From positions 1,674,001-1,738,000 of the forward strand of contig JAQSEB010000008.1 of the NCBI GenBank assembly GCA_030063045.1: a DNA stretch of 64,000 nucleotides, given 5' to 3'. This stretch comes from Pratylenchus scribneri (Eukaryota > Nematoda > Chromadorea > Rhabditida > Pratylenchidae). Below the pieces are notes generated by a model, which saw only the letters and a program-made list of their open reading frames with translations, was not told where the DNA came from and did not search any database. Positions 47,478-59,825 of this stretch are shown in pieces; position 1 is the first letter of the stretch, and each line of letters starts with the position of its first letter. A program made the translations under genes and the position numbers.

Positions 47478-50400
47478 CTATAAAATAAATAAATTAACTG
47501 ATTAATTTGGCTAAATTTTGGAATAATTTTTTTCAATTTTTTAATTTTTCGGCTAATCATTTTCCCTTATTTTCCCATTTTTCTTGAATTCATTCCTTCC
47601 ATTTTTGTTTCATCCAATTTTCCTCTACCCACTAATAAATAATTCCCCCATTCCTTTCCACATTTGGCTGTCACAAAAACTTCATTCCGGATGGAATTAG
47701 CCTTTCCCCAAGGACTTTCCCCCCTTCATTTTGGCTTATTAATCAATCCCCCCCTTCCATTTCATTCTCGCCCTAATTTCCTCCTCATTTTTCTTCCAAT
47801 TTAATATTTTTTCCATCAATTCGCGCCCAATTGGCCCCCCTTTTTTGGTCCAGTCCACTTCAATGGCTTCAACAAATTCAGCATCGCCGGAATGCGATTC
47901 CCACCCAACAAAAACATTCATTCACCCGTTGATAGTGAGGAATGGGGGAATGAAGGGCGGGAATTAAGGGTGGAGGACCACCAACCACCGGATGGCCGAA
48001 TTGAAGGAATGGAAAATCACGCGGGCATAAAATGTGTGGAATGGCAGAAAAATGGAAGGCAAAGGAAGGAGGCCGGCTGGAAGGAGGAAAGAATAAAGGG
48101 ATTTGGTTTTGGGGCTGAAGGGCAACAAAAGGGCACATCATCAGCCATTTTGCGCCTGCCTGGCTAATCACTTCAGCAGAAGGGGGGGGGGGTGCTTTTT
48201 GGGGGGGGGGGGCACAATTTGGGGACTTTGGGGTGGGCAAGAGCGACGATGCTCGGCATTCCAAAGGAAGGGGGAAAGGGAGGAGGCCGGCTGGTTGGGG
48301 ACGTGCATTTGGGTGGAATGGATCGGAAAATTGGCAGCCAAGGCGGAAGAATGGGTGGGATGTTGGGATGGGATGGAAATGGCCGGCCTCCCCTCCCCAC
48401 CCACTTTGATAATGAGGGGCGGGCAAAGGCAAAGGACCGCCCCAAATACGGTTTCGCCTCCGCCATATTTTGAGGAGGGAACCAGTTCCTTCCTTCCTTC
48501 CTCCAACCCCCTTCACAGCACCCAAACAATCCTCGGGAATGGAGCCGGGAATATTCCTTTCACTCCCATCCATTCAACTCAAATTCAATTTTCCACCAAA
48601 ATTTACTTTTTCCCTTTTTCCACACTCCAAAATTGGTTGGCCACAATTATTTGGCGGCCAATTTTACACCCAAAAATTCAAAAAGAAGCAAAATGATTGA
48701 ATTTGGGGGAAATTGAGCAAGAAAAATGGGCGAAAATATCCAGAAAAAAACTATATTCGGAAATTATCTTATTAGGCATTTTTGGTAAATTTAAGGAGAT
48801 CATCATTGGATTGATTGATTGGAATTGTGATTTTGGCCACTATTCAATGAATATCTTTTACACTATTTTTCCTTACCGTATTCTGCCCCCTCCCCTCCCA
48901 TTGTCCCCTCCCCCCTCCCCCATTCTTCATTTCCTTCCATTCTTGCATATTTATTAGCTGTCCGGCACCCAAAGGCCCACAATTTGATCGAGAGGGAAGG
49001 GAAGGAAGGAAATGAAGGGGGCAATGAAGGGGGCCAAGGAGGAGACCGCCAATTTTCCATTCTCCCAAATGAGTGCCCATTTTTGGGTGCCAAAATGTGT
49101 GGATGAAATGATGGAGGAAGTCATTGAGAAGGGGTGAGGGGGGGGGGGAGAGAATGGGCCAATTCAATTTTGGGGACACCTGCAGCCTCAAAAAAGGAGG
49201 AAGGACCCAACAACCATTTTGCCTTCTTCCTCACATTCAAATCCACTTGAATCCATCAAATTCAATTCCAATTCAATTCAAGGCATCACTTTCGTTTTCA
49301 TTTCCTTCCGCCGGCGGGATTGAAGCCAAAACAAAGTGACAAAAAAGGCATCGAGAAAAGTGAATCAAATAATAATAAAAACGATAAAATTTCATTGGAT
49401 TAGATTGGATGTATGCCATTCACCCCTCATTATTATTATATATTTTTACATTTAAATTAATTAATTGATTAATATTTCACCATTTTCAGGACGAATTCAC
49501 CTATAAATATTCAACAATAATTTCTGCAACGCATCAATTGAAGGCCATTTTGCCCAATTTTTATTGTTTTATTTTTTTCCGGAAATTGGGCCCATTACAT
49601 ATTTCTTTGTCCATTTTTTTGCTTCCGTTTAAAAACTAGTTTTTGCCTTCCCTCAAAAATGAATTTGAATTGAATGGGTTAATGAATATTTTTAGGTTTA
49701 CTAAATTTCCTCCTTAAATTCACAAATCATTCAATTCTAATAAAAACATTAATGAACAGTGAATATTCCAATCAAATGATAAAACCATTTTGAATTATCA
49801 GAAATGAGAATATAAAATTTATTCATTGCACAAAATTGCTTGCCTCTGGGCAATTCAATCTATTCCATTCCCAATACCGTATATTTACATATATTCCCCC
49901 AATCAGCCACCTTCCTTCCATTTGCCCTCCATTTTTAGGTTGTTCCTTCCTTCGTTCGCAATTTGCCCAATTAGGTGCTTCTCTTTCCTTCCTTTCCCTT
50001 CCATCTTTCAATTCCTCCATTTTCCCTTGCAATTACTCCCCAACCCCAAAAGGGAGAAGACTTCTTTTTGAAGGTGAAGATTTGCTCCATCATTTTGGCT
50101 TTTCAATCAACAAGAAGAAGATGATGAGAATATTCGACGAATGACCCAAAAATGGAAGTGGAAAGGAAAAGCCAATTATTTTAGACAAAAATGAGCAGCC
50201 GGAAATGGATGGGAATTGGCGTCAATGGATGGAATTTGGAAAGGAAAACAAATGAAAAGGGGAGGGATATGATGTGGCTGGAGGGGGGGGGGGGGCATTT
50301 TGTTATAAATGATACAGTAAATTATTTAATGGGAAGGAAATGAATGAATGGAGGAATGGAGGGAAAAATGCAAATTGAATGAATTTTGGGAGAAAATTAT

Positions 50401-51417
50401 TATAATGAAAATGTGGCCATAATTTACATGGATTAATGTGATATCAAGAAATGCCAAAATGAATGGCATTAGAAAATACGAAAATTGGTGGAAATGATTT
50501 GATGTAAATTTTGATGGCAGAATAATTTTGTGCTGATGTCCTCCATTGTGCCATCCCGCTGCTGGGAAATGGAAATGGCATTGGGAAGGGAGTTTTGGGT
50601 AAATTGTTTTGGTTGGCAAATGAGTGGAATGAAGGAGGGGGATTAACAAAAAAAAAGGGTGGGGGGATATATTTGGATGGATTGACTCAATTTGGTGGAA
50701 GGCAATTTGACTGGATTGCCCCCAAAAAGTAATACATTTAGAGGAAGATTATTATCGAGGCCAATTGGAAGGAGGAGGAGGAACGGATGACCGGAAGTGA
50801 TTTGAGGGTGGATGGGTTGGATTATTCAAGGTCCAAGCAAATCAGGGAGGATCAAAATATTTGGCAAAATCATTTTTCGGAAGAAATGAATGGCCGAATT
50901 TCATTGTATTAAAATTCATCAACTATAATTGCATTTCCATTTAATTTCTTGTATGATTCATATACAGTATCCCCATTCTCCATTCCAATGTGAATCTGAT
51001 AAGAAGAATGAAGGGAAGGAGGGAGGTGGATGGACGGACAACAAGTTGAATGAATGAATGCGCAACATGGGAAGATGGGAGGAGGAAGGAAGTCTCCTCT
51101 CAATCCATCCACCCAATCAAATCAAATCTTTTGCTGTCCATCAAATTGATTTGCGGACAAATGGGCGCGAGTTAGAATTTGAAGGGAGTAATTAAAAATG
51201 AACAGGGGAATGGAAGAAAATATTGGCATTGAATTATTGGCATTGGCATAAACAGAGGATGATGAAAATTGGAAAATGATCAAAAATGTAATTCTTTGTC
51301 AATTATTTCGATCATTTATTTTTAATATTTTCTTTACAATTTATTCGAATATTAAATAATTGGTTGCCTTTTATTCAATTATGCGCATGCCTTTGATTGG
51401 TCCATCCACAAATTGGG

Positions 51418-51670
51418 ATGCGCAATTTGGGCTTTTATGTTGACTTGTTGTGCAGAATATTCTCCTCTTTCTGCCGGATTAGCCCTCGTTATTCCCCTTT
51501 TTTGGCCATTTTCCCTCTAAAATCCCGTCGTCGATTCTGTTGGCTAATTGACCCCCGGACAGTGGAATGGACAAAGGGAAGTGGGTAGGAGATTAATGCC
51601 ATCGGCAAAATCAAAAAGAAAACAAGAAAAGGGGAGCCAATTGGAGACAACGACGACATATTGTTGATGA
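51418..51670 (-). repeat. Inverted duplication, copy B
   Basis: Reverse-complement partner of 40698-40945. It contains TGCGCAATTTGGGCTTTTAT, CTCTTTCTGCCGGATTAGCC and AATGCCATCGGCAAAATCAA. The two copies are 10.5 kb apart and bracket most of the PAX6 exons. Confidence 0.88.
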
Positions 51671-52604
51671 GGGCTTGAAGGGATTTTGGGAGAGGGAATG
51701 ATCCTCGCAGCGGGAATAACAATGAATGTGGGATGGGATGAACGGAAGCACAAAAAAAGTTGCAAATTCCTTTCGGTGGCTGTGAAAGGATGATCATTTT
51801 TGGTTGATTGGAAGAAAAGCATATTTGGCAGCGCAAATATTTTAGGCAATCATCCAAATTTTCCTACACCAAATCTTAAATTAATTTGGTCAATTTTACA
51901 ATAGATTGAACAAAAGAATTGTATAAACAGCCGAAAGTATAGCAAATAGCAACTTTATGCAAATTTTATTGAATCCGAGAATGATCAGAGAAGAAGCATT
52001 TCATTATCCCATTTATGGATATAAAAAATCCAAAAAAATCCACTTCGATACCCATTCCCATCAACCATTCTTACTTTGACCCGATCGGGCACAAATTTGG
52101 GGAAGGTAAATTTGAATGAATGGGACCCAAAAATGAAATTCGACCACCAAAGGTTGATTTGGCGTTAATTAAAGGTCGAATTGGGGGCGGCGACTGGACA
52201 AAAACTGGAAAGAAAAGAAGGGGTTGGGGTGGGGTCTTTCTGGATATGGCCGACGGATGGGTGGATTATTCGTTCGCCAAAATTCGTCCTTCCTGAATGA
52301 ATGGGATAATCTATTCCCAATGAATGAATGAATGAGGACAAAGGCCGATCAAAGGGAGGAATGAGGCCATTCATTCATCCGCCGGCGGTAAAATGAATAA
52401 AGCCAATTAGAGGAGTGGGGAAAAGTTAATACTAATAATAATAATTTGGTGATGGACCATTTTATGCCAAAATTCAGGAGGGAAATTCTTCATTCATTTC
52501 ATTTGTCTTCATTTCAATGCTGAACATTTCTTTCCCCTAATTCCTTCAATTTTTTTCATCTAACTAATTCCGTCTGAATTTGTGTTTTATCTAATTATTT
52601 ATAA

Positions 52605-53096
52605 TTACAATCGAAGTGAAATACATTTACAACAATCTAAGTGAAACACATTTACAATTGCACTAAGTAAAACACATTTACAATTGCACTAATAAAACAC
52701 AATTACAATTGCACTAAGTAAAACACAATTACAATTGCACTAATAAAACACAATTACAATTGCACTAAGTAAAACACAATTACAATTGCACTAAGTAAAA
52801 CACATTTACAATTGCACTAATAAAACACAATTACAATTGCACTAAGTAAAACACAATTACAATTGCACTAATAAAACACAATTACAATTGCACTAAGTAA
52901 AACACATTTATAATTGCACTAATAAAACACAATTACAATTGCACTAAATAAAACGCAATTACAATTGCACTAAGTAAAACACATTTACAATTGCACTAAG
53001 TAAAACACAATTACAATTGCACTAAGTAAAACACATTTACAATTGCACTAAGTAAAATACAATTACAATCTAAGTGAAACACATTTACAACTGCAA
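52605..53096 (-). repeat. 26-bp tandem satellite, locus 2 (about 19 units)
   Basis: Reverse complement of the unit at 16281-16840: ACTAAGTAAAACACAATTAC followed by AATTGC. Units of 26 bp often alternate with a 25-bp form lacking one base (ACTAATAAAAC). Both array edges carry the same edge variant seen at locus 1 (AAGTGAAACACATTTACAA). Confidence 0.92.
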
Positions 53097-53099
53097 TCC

Positions 53100-53290
53100 A
53101 ACTTCCTTCTATTTTGTGTTTCATCTAACTAATTCCTCCTGTTTTGTATTTCATCTAACTAATTCCTTCTATTTTGTGTTTCATCTAACTAATTCCTCCT
53201 GTTTTGTATTTCATCTAATTCCTTCTGTTTTGTATTTCATCTAACTAATTCCTTCTATTTTGTGTTTCATCTAATTAAATCTTGTTTTAT
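53100..53290 (+). repeat. 30-bp tandem repeat next to the satellite
   Basis: About six units of AATTCCTTCTATTTTGTGTT followed by TCATCTAACT, with a CTCCTG/GTATTT variant and shortened 24-bp forms. It abuts the 26-bp satellite. A single diverged unit also lies before that array near 52560, so the satellite looks inserted into, or grown within, this repeat. Confidence 0.85.
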
Positions 53291-54714
53291 CGGATTTTTA
53301 TCACATTTTTCTGGAATTTTTGGATGCAAACGCCATGTTTGAGTTTTGAGGACAGCAGCCTTGTATTTCCCCAATAATCTTGATATAAAATATGGAACCT
53401 ATTTTGAATAATCAGAATCGGAAATGAATCAAATCAAAACAAATTAATATTAATATAAATGAGGAGATGGCAAATGTACTTTTGTGGAACGGATGAGAGG
53501 GGAATTAGTCGACGATTAGGTGAATGAAAACATGTGATTTTACTCAGTAAAAGTGTTCTGATCGGAATTATCTCGTTTTTTCTTTTAATCAAGAAGGATA
53601 ATATCCCAAAATAATACAAAAATTTCTCATTAAAAACTCATTACTATATTCCATTTTGTCCATTCATTTTATTTTCCTTTTGTTGATAATTTATTCCTAT
53701 ATAACCCTCAAAAATTGCTATGTGTCAGCTTTTGCCCACCTTGCATTTTTGTTGTCACCATCGACCACCGCCCCTTGGCTTGATGATGCGATGATTAATT
53801 GGTCCGCACCAATGGTCCTTGCTTGGCTACTTTTAGCTTCGGCTTGGTTGATCTTCCCTTGGTGGTGGCCAAAATGGAGTGAATGGAGCCGATGGATTAT
53901 GACTTCGGCTTGACCGGGCGCAAAATGTCCAAATCGGCAGGGATAGGGAATTTACTCCAGAAAATTTAAGGGAATTTTGAGGATTTTTGAGGGTTGAATG
54001 AATGCCATGGGGTGGATGGTGACCCCCATCGGCGAATTGCCTCAACCAACCCCAATTTGTCCCTCCCTCCATCCTATTCAATACCGTACCCAAATCCACA
54101 AACAAAGCGGGCAAAAGGCATTCATCATTCACCTGCATCCGAGGATTGAGTGGATTAGTGTAGGAATAAAGGATTTTACGCTCCAAAGGACAATATGAAC
54201 AAAGTGCGTGTGCCTTTTGAATGTACCTGTGCCCCCCCCCCCCCTCCCATTCCCGACCAAATGTCCGGCTCAAGCCCACATTTTCCCCTTATATCCGGCG
54301 GTGGCCAAATCCAAAATTGTCCCCTTCCCCACCGAAGTCCATTAAGCCAATGGAGCGGCCCCTTGCCAAATTCTCTCAAAAACCACAATATGATGGCGAA
54401 AATTTTATTCCATAAAAACAGAAAAAATGTTTCCAAAATTGAAAAAATAATAGTAAAGATCAAATTTATAAAGAATTCGTTTTTCAGGGTGAATTGTGGG
54501 GGAATGGTATAAGTAAAAATAAAATAAAACCATTTTCAACAGAGATTTAATTAATAAAATGTAAAATTGCTGTTGGGTTTAACATAATTGGGAATGGGAA
54601 ATGTATGTCGATAGACAAAAAAAAACATTAAAAAACACAATAAATTTGCATATTTTCCCCAATTAAATCCATCATTCATTCACTTCTTCCATTTCATTTC
54701 CATTCCATCATCAA

Positions 54715-57700
54715 TCAGAAAATACGGTGAACCGGTGGGGCTTGTGGCGATGATTGACGTGCCCGTTTTGGTGCGGTAGATGAGAAAAATGTCGGCTGGG
54801 AATATGAAGGGGCAGCATTGTAATGGGCAGCATAGCCGGCCGATGAAGAAGACATTGAAGAAGACAATCCCCGTTGATTGATCAGTTGGGGGAGTCGATC
54901 ATTTGGAATGGCACGGCGCAATGCATCATCGGATGCGGCGAATGCAGTGGAGGAGGAGGCAACCGCCGGATTGGATCCAATTCTCCCAAATTGATCATGA
55001 TAGAAGCCCAGGGAACGTTCCTGAAAAAATACAAAAATTAATTGTGTTTTTCACTATTTTTATTTTAATAAGGCTAATAAAATGGATCCGCCCTAAAGGT
55101 ATATTTATATCTATTATTTATATACCATTTGTTCATTATTTGCTGAATTGGCAATGTTGTTCCTACTAGTGCCAAAAAATGCTGCCGGCGATTGGCCTGG
55201 AATGGCCATAGCCGGTGGTGGGCCCGAAGGTTGATCATAACGAGAGAGGCGAGAATTCAGCTGATTTATTTTATTCAAAATACTAATTATTACAACAAAA
55301 AAAAACTAACCAAATTTTGAATTTGTTGGTGCTGTTCGCCGGAAGGCACCCATGGATTTCGTTCGCGCACAAAATTGATTTGATTCGGTTCCGAAATAAG
55401 CCGTTGGGATAAAGGCTGTGGCGTAGTCCATCTTTGTGGACGATTGAATTCATTTTGGCCAGTTTGTCGTTGCCATTGTTGACGAAGTGGAGTAATGGTG
55501 GACGAGGAAGATGTGCTTGAATTCATCCATCCTGCACGAATTCCGGGTGTTTCCCGCACTTCCTATTTTAAATAATTTGTTAAATATTTAATAATTAAAT
55601 TTACTCTGTGTGGTTTCCATTGATTTGGTTGTGAATAAGAAGGTCCTCCTCTCGATCGACCGCCATCCTCATTAATCGGCTTTTTGGGTATTTTTGGCAA
55701 CGATGCGGCACCATTATTCGATGTACCCAAAATGCGCACTTCCTCATCATTTCGTGACTTATTTTTCGATTGTGCCGTTGCAGTGGATTCATTGTTCTAA
55801 AATGTAAAAGATATAATTTTTATTAAAATATTATTTTGGTACCTTCTTCTGTTCAGCGGCCATTTTTTCGGCTAATTCCAATGCCCGATTATTCTCTTCT
55901 TCCTTCTTCTCAATGAGAGCATATGTGGGGATTGGACGGCATAACTTTATTTTAATTAATATTTATTTTAATTTATTCAACTCTAACCGGATCATCATGC
56001 ATTTTTCGGAGCCATTCATCGAATTCAGTTTGGGCAATATTGAATGCGCTTGAATTGCCAATCAATTCCTTCAATGATGTTCCTCCTCCATATTTTAATT
56101 CGATTGAAACTTTCTCCTCAAACGTTGGCTCCCATTTTTCGTCAAAAATAATTTCGTCTTCCTCATTTTGAATTGGCGGCTTCAATTCAACCAATTCCAG
56201 CGCCCGAATTCGATCTACCTTCACAAATTCATTAATTTTATTTTTTTTTAAAAATTAATTTTAAAAATTACTTGAAATTGTTTGGCTCCAACTTTGAGGC
56301 GAACAAAACTTCCGACCATTGTTTTTTCGAAGAGATCAAAATCTTTTTGGGCAAGAATTGCCAATTTTTGCAAATTTTGTTGCTTCAGCAAATTTTTGTC
56401 CAAATCCGTTGCAAATCTAATCGGCAAATTTGCTCGTTTTTGCTTTTCCTCTTCCTCTTTTTGTTTCTTCTTCTTTTGGGCATAATCCGGAATTGATTCC
56501 GCCTCGGTTAATGCCATTTGGAGTTCGGCTGCTTTTTCATTAATTTCAGCCACCGTTGGAATTGGTTGATTCTAAAAATGTTTTAAAAATGAATCGTTTC
56601 CCCTTTTCAAACCCATGATTTCATATCCTCAATCCAACGTCGAAATCCGGCATCGGTCACTTCCTTGAAATTAGTCCGAAGCCATGGAATGATATAATTG
56701 CCGTAGAATGGAAGCACCAATTGATAATTCACAATGGAAATGTTGCCAACTTTATATTCCTCACGGCGTTGAGTACAATCCGCCACCCGAATAATATGAT
56801 ATTGGCAATCATCCGGCTTAAATATTATTCTTTTTGGGCGATTAATAAATTATTTTAATACCATTCCAGTCCGAAGTGCTTGAATACAAACGAAATTGCC
56901 GACAACCGCCTTTTTGAATTGTTCAAATGGCAATTTGGACAATGAACTCAAAGTGTCCTGATTCAATACAATTTTACCTAATTAAAAATAAAAATATTAA
57001 AAACTATTTTTTTTTATATTATTTTACTCAAATCTGTCCGTGTTATTCTTGTCTTTGTCGGCGTTGGTGCAATATTTTTAGTCTCAATTTCTTTTTGGGC
57101 AGCTAACAATTCCAATTTCTTTCGTTTAACAAATTCATGGCTTGGAATTGGAATCCCCTGCAAAAATATTTAACGATAATTTTATTTAAAAATATAATTC
57201 ACCTTTGCCTCCATACAACAAAACCAAGCTCTCAATTCGGTGTCCTTTTGGATGGCGAGTTCATGAATTTGTTCAATTTGAAAATCGCCAAAATATTTCA
57301 GCCGAAAGCGTCGATTGAACCAAAAATGTTGATAACTTTGTGGCTCAAGAATGTCAACAATTTGATCAAGCTTAATTCATTTATTTTAATTAAGTAATTC
57401 ATTTAAAATCTTACAAAAAGTAAATCCTTGGATTTGTCTGGAAGAATTGATGGAGCATTGAAACGAACATAGCATCCAATTACGACCTTCCTGAACAATG
57501 CATTATTGCATTTTGCAAATTGACTGATTTGTGCTCGGGTCAAAACAATTTGTCTAATTTCGCTTGGTTTTGCTTTGTTCTCGTTGTCAACATTTTCTTC
57601 TCTTGCCGAAAATTCATCAGATAAATGGCCATTTGTTTTTCCAGTATTATTTGGATTTTCTATGATCTGAAATTATTCAATTCTTAAAAAAATAAGAAAA

Positions 57701-58125
57701 TAAATAAAACCTCCAATTCCATATTTTCATTCGATTTTACAGTTTGATTATTCTTCTCCTTTTCTTCTTCATCATCCGAAATAACAACAACATCATGTGC
57801 TTTGTTTGATTTGGATTTTGGACGAGTATTCGTTGAAATTGTTGCAGCCAATTGCGGTGTCCGACTTCTTGACTTTGACTCTGTCGATGTATTTTGATTT
57901 TGCTCATCATTTTCATCTTCCTCAACAATCATCATTGGCCCCCATAAATCATCTAACCATTCTTTTGATGGCATACTAAAAAGCAAAAATCTTTTGAAGA
58001 TTTTCAATTCTTTAATCTTACGTGACACTAATCGAAGGTCCATCATCCTTCCCCTTTTTAGGGGTTTTTCCACCATCCACTCCTGGCCCTGCTGGTGGTT
58101 GTGATTCAGAATTTGAAGCGTCCAT
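54715..58125 (-). CDS. Protein with three Plus-3 (RTF1-type) domains
   Basis: Starts at 58125 (MDASNSESQPPAGPGVDGG) and ends at 54715. After an acidic, Ser-rich N-terminus (EEDENDEQNQNT, VVVISDDEEEKEKN) come three modules that each read as a Plus-3 fold. Module 1, about 57570-57100: FAKCNNALFRKVVIGCYVRF, LDQIVDILEPQSYQHFW, then FQIEQIHELAIQKDTELRAW. Module 2, about 57050-56510: LPFEQFKKAVVGNFVCIQAL, IIRVADCTQRREEYKVGN and GFRRWIEDMKSWNQPIP. Module 3, about 56410-55900: QKDFDLFEKTMVGSFVRLKV, DRIRALELVELK and QTEFDEWLRKMHDDP. Each ends with a helical E/K-rich linker. The C-terminus is Ser/Gln/Pro-rich and disordered. Plus-3 in RTF1 binds phosphorylated SPT5 during transcription elongation. RTF1 has one such domain, so a nuclear role is likely but the triple layout is unusual. 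Confidence 0.7.
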
Positions 58126-58321
58126 AATTAATTGTATTTTGAATTTTAAATTAAAATTTAAGATGAATTCAATTATTATTATAAAAGAAAGATATTAATA
58201 TTAATATGGAAAATAAATTGTATCAAATCAATGTCTAAATATGAATGAAATAATTTTATACAATTATGGCAATAACACAATAAAATTATAGTGACTAAAA
58301 TCAATTAATTGAATTGGCATA

Positions 58322-59345
58322 TTATTGCTTCTGTTGATCACCCAATATTATCGAAATTGCAGCCAAAAGATTATCAGCAATCAAATCCGGCTTCACAGTT
58401 GGATGTGATTCCCATTCTGGCCTAAAATTTAATAATATAATTATTTCTTATTATGAAGAGTAGAGTAATACCTCCATTTTCCGGTTCGAACTATCACTCC
58501 TCGAATACCCGCTTTTTGCGCTCCACCAACATCGCCCACAATGTCGTCCCCAATCATAACAACCTATTTTGGATTATTTAAAGTTTATTTAATATGTGTT
58601 TAAATTTACTTGATCCTTGGTCATTCCCAAATCGTCGATTGCACTCATAAAATATTCTTCTTCTGGTTTTCCCACAATAATGTGCTCGCAGACTCGTGTT
58701 CCTCCATCCAATGCAAATTTCAATAAAGCTGCATATCCGCCGGTGTCCAAACATGGTCCTTCATCCGCCCTTTGATAAAACCTTCCATTGCCCAATGAAA
58801 TCAATAATGGCTTCTCAGAATTCAATAAAATTCGAAAGGCTTTGTTCAAATTGGCAAAAGTGAGATCATTTTCGGCATCTGCCAAAACCACACAAGGATG
58901 ACCATTGTGATTTGCTTGTAGACATTCTTCGAACTCGGGCAAAACATCTTAATTTTTAATTGAATTATTGGTGAGATTTTAATTCAAAAAAAAACCTGGA
59001 TGAACAAGCAAATGCGGTTTAAGACCATTTTTAAAAACATATTTTGCGGCCACTGGTGCTGGTGTGAAAATGTGTTGTGGTTGGAGCATATCGAAGCCAA
59101 GTTTGCGTAATTTGTTGCAAATTCCTTGTCTTGTTCCCGTGCTTTCATTGCTCACAAATCGAACCCGATCTTCCGAATACAGCCTAGAAATTTTACATAA
59201 TATTTCGATGTTAAATAATAAAATACCGGCGAACAGCTTCAATTGAACTGGGAATTGCACCGCCTCCACTGTCATAAAGCACTCCAGTAATATCAATCAA
59301 AAATCCTTTCGTTGATGCCCATAATCCAGCTCTCTCATTAATCAT
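58322..59345 (-). CDS. LHPP: LHPP-like HAD phosphatase
   Basis: Starts at 59345 (MINERAGLWASTKGFLIDI) and ends at 58322. HAD motifs are in order: motif I LIDITGVLYDSGG, motif II FVSNESTGTRQGICNKL, cap-domain blocks CVVLADAENDLTFANLNKAF and LLISLGNGRFYQ, motif III lysine in IVGKPEEEYFMSAI, and motif IV VVMIGDDIVGDVGGAQKAG with RTGKWR. The pattern matches LHPP (phospholysine phosphohistidine inorganic pyrophosphate phosphatase), a cytosolic protein-histidine phosphatase, rather than PGP or PDXP. Length, about 270 residues, fits. The gene is divergent from the IRS-like gene. Confidence 0.9.
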
Positions 59346-59825
59346 GATCTAATCTAAATCCTTAAATTTAATTATTAAAATTTTTATTGAAGGAAAGTGG
59401 TAGAAATTTGAGAAAAAAAATTGGAGAGAGAAAATAGAGAAGTTTTTTTTTTGGTTTGCCCTTTTTGCCAATGTGGTTTGTGGCATGCATAAGATTATGG
59501 ATTTATTAATCCCTTACGGCATTATTGCTGCTGCGCTGGGATTTTCCGTGTTGATTGGGATTGACTTATTAATGCTGTGGCTGGCTTAAAAATATTGAAA
59601 AAAATGATATGGTGTTTTAAATGGCTTCATCATCATCGTAATTTCAATTTTATTCCCTCTCCTGCTCCTCTCAATTTTAAATTTATCTTGCTCAGTATTA
59701 AAATCGAAAAATGGCCAGAAATAGTTTTATTATAACTTATAAAAAGATTTTTATTTTTACTAGAACTTAATTAACATTTATTTATTTTTTTTCAGACAAG
59801 TCTATAAATAAAGATAAATAAAAGG
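59346..59825. promoter_or_regulatory. Divergent upstream region of LHPP-like and IRS-like genes
   Basis: A 480-bp spacer between start codons at 59345 (minus) and 59826 (plus). It contains a T-rich tract ending TTTTTTTTCAG near 59795, a plausible 3' splice acceptor 31 bp before the IRS ATG that could be cis- or trans-spliced. No other motif is assigned. Confidence 0.45.

Larger units (their letters stand above)
47478..54714. other. Gene-poor, repeat-rich region upstream of PAX6
   Basis: More than 7 kb without a firmly supported gene. It holds G or C runs of 11-13 bases (48182-48192, 48201-48212, 49138-49148, 50283-50295, 54232-54244), the second half of an inverted duplication (51418-51670), the second 26-bp satellite array (52605-53096) and a 30-bp tandem repeat (53100-53290). 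Many open frames on both strands are low-complexity and probably chance. The 5' exon(s) and enhancers of PAX6 are likely to be here. One candidate first exon (49093-48877, minus) is noted as a finding only. Confidence 0.5.

Noticed and set aside
47878..48700. Overlapping long open frames on both strands
   Set aside because: Pro/Gly-rich frames in a G/C-run region, none with a recognisable domain or consistent splice phase.
53656..53913. Plus-strand 85-codon hydrophobic open frame
   Set aside because: No conserved motif, no splice signals and no similarity to neighbouring genes.
45700..54725. Recurrent TACCGTA words as ends of many MITE copies
   Set aside because: Only 45707-45833 has both inverted ends and flanking duplication. 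The other occurrences (46226, 48874, 49876, 54085, 54722) lack a partner end.
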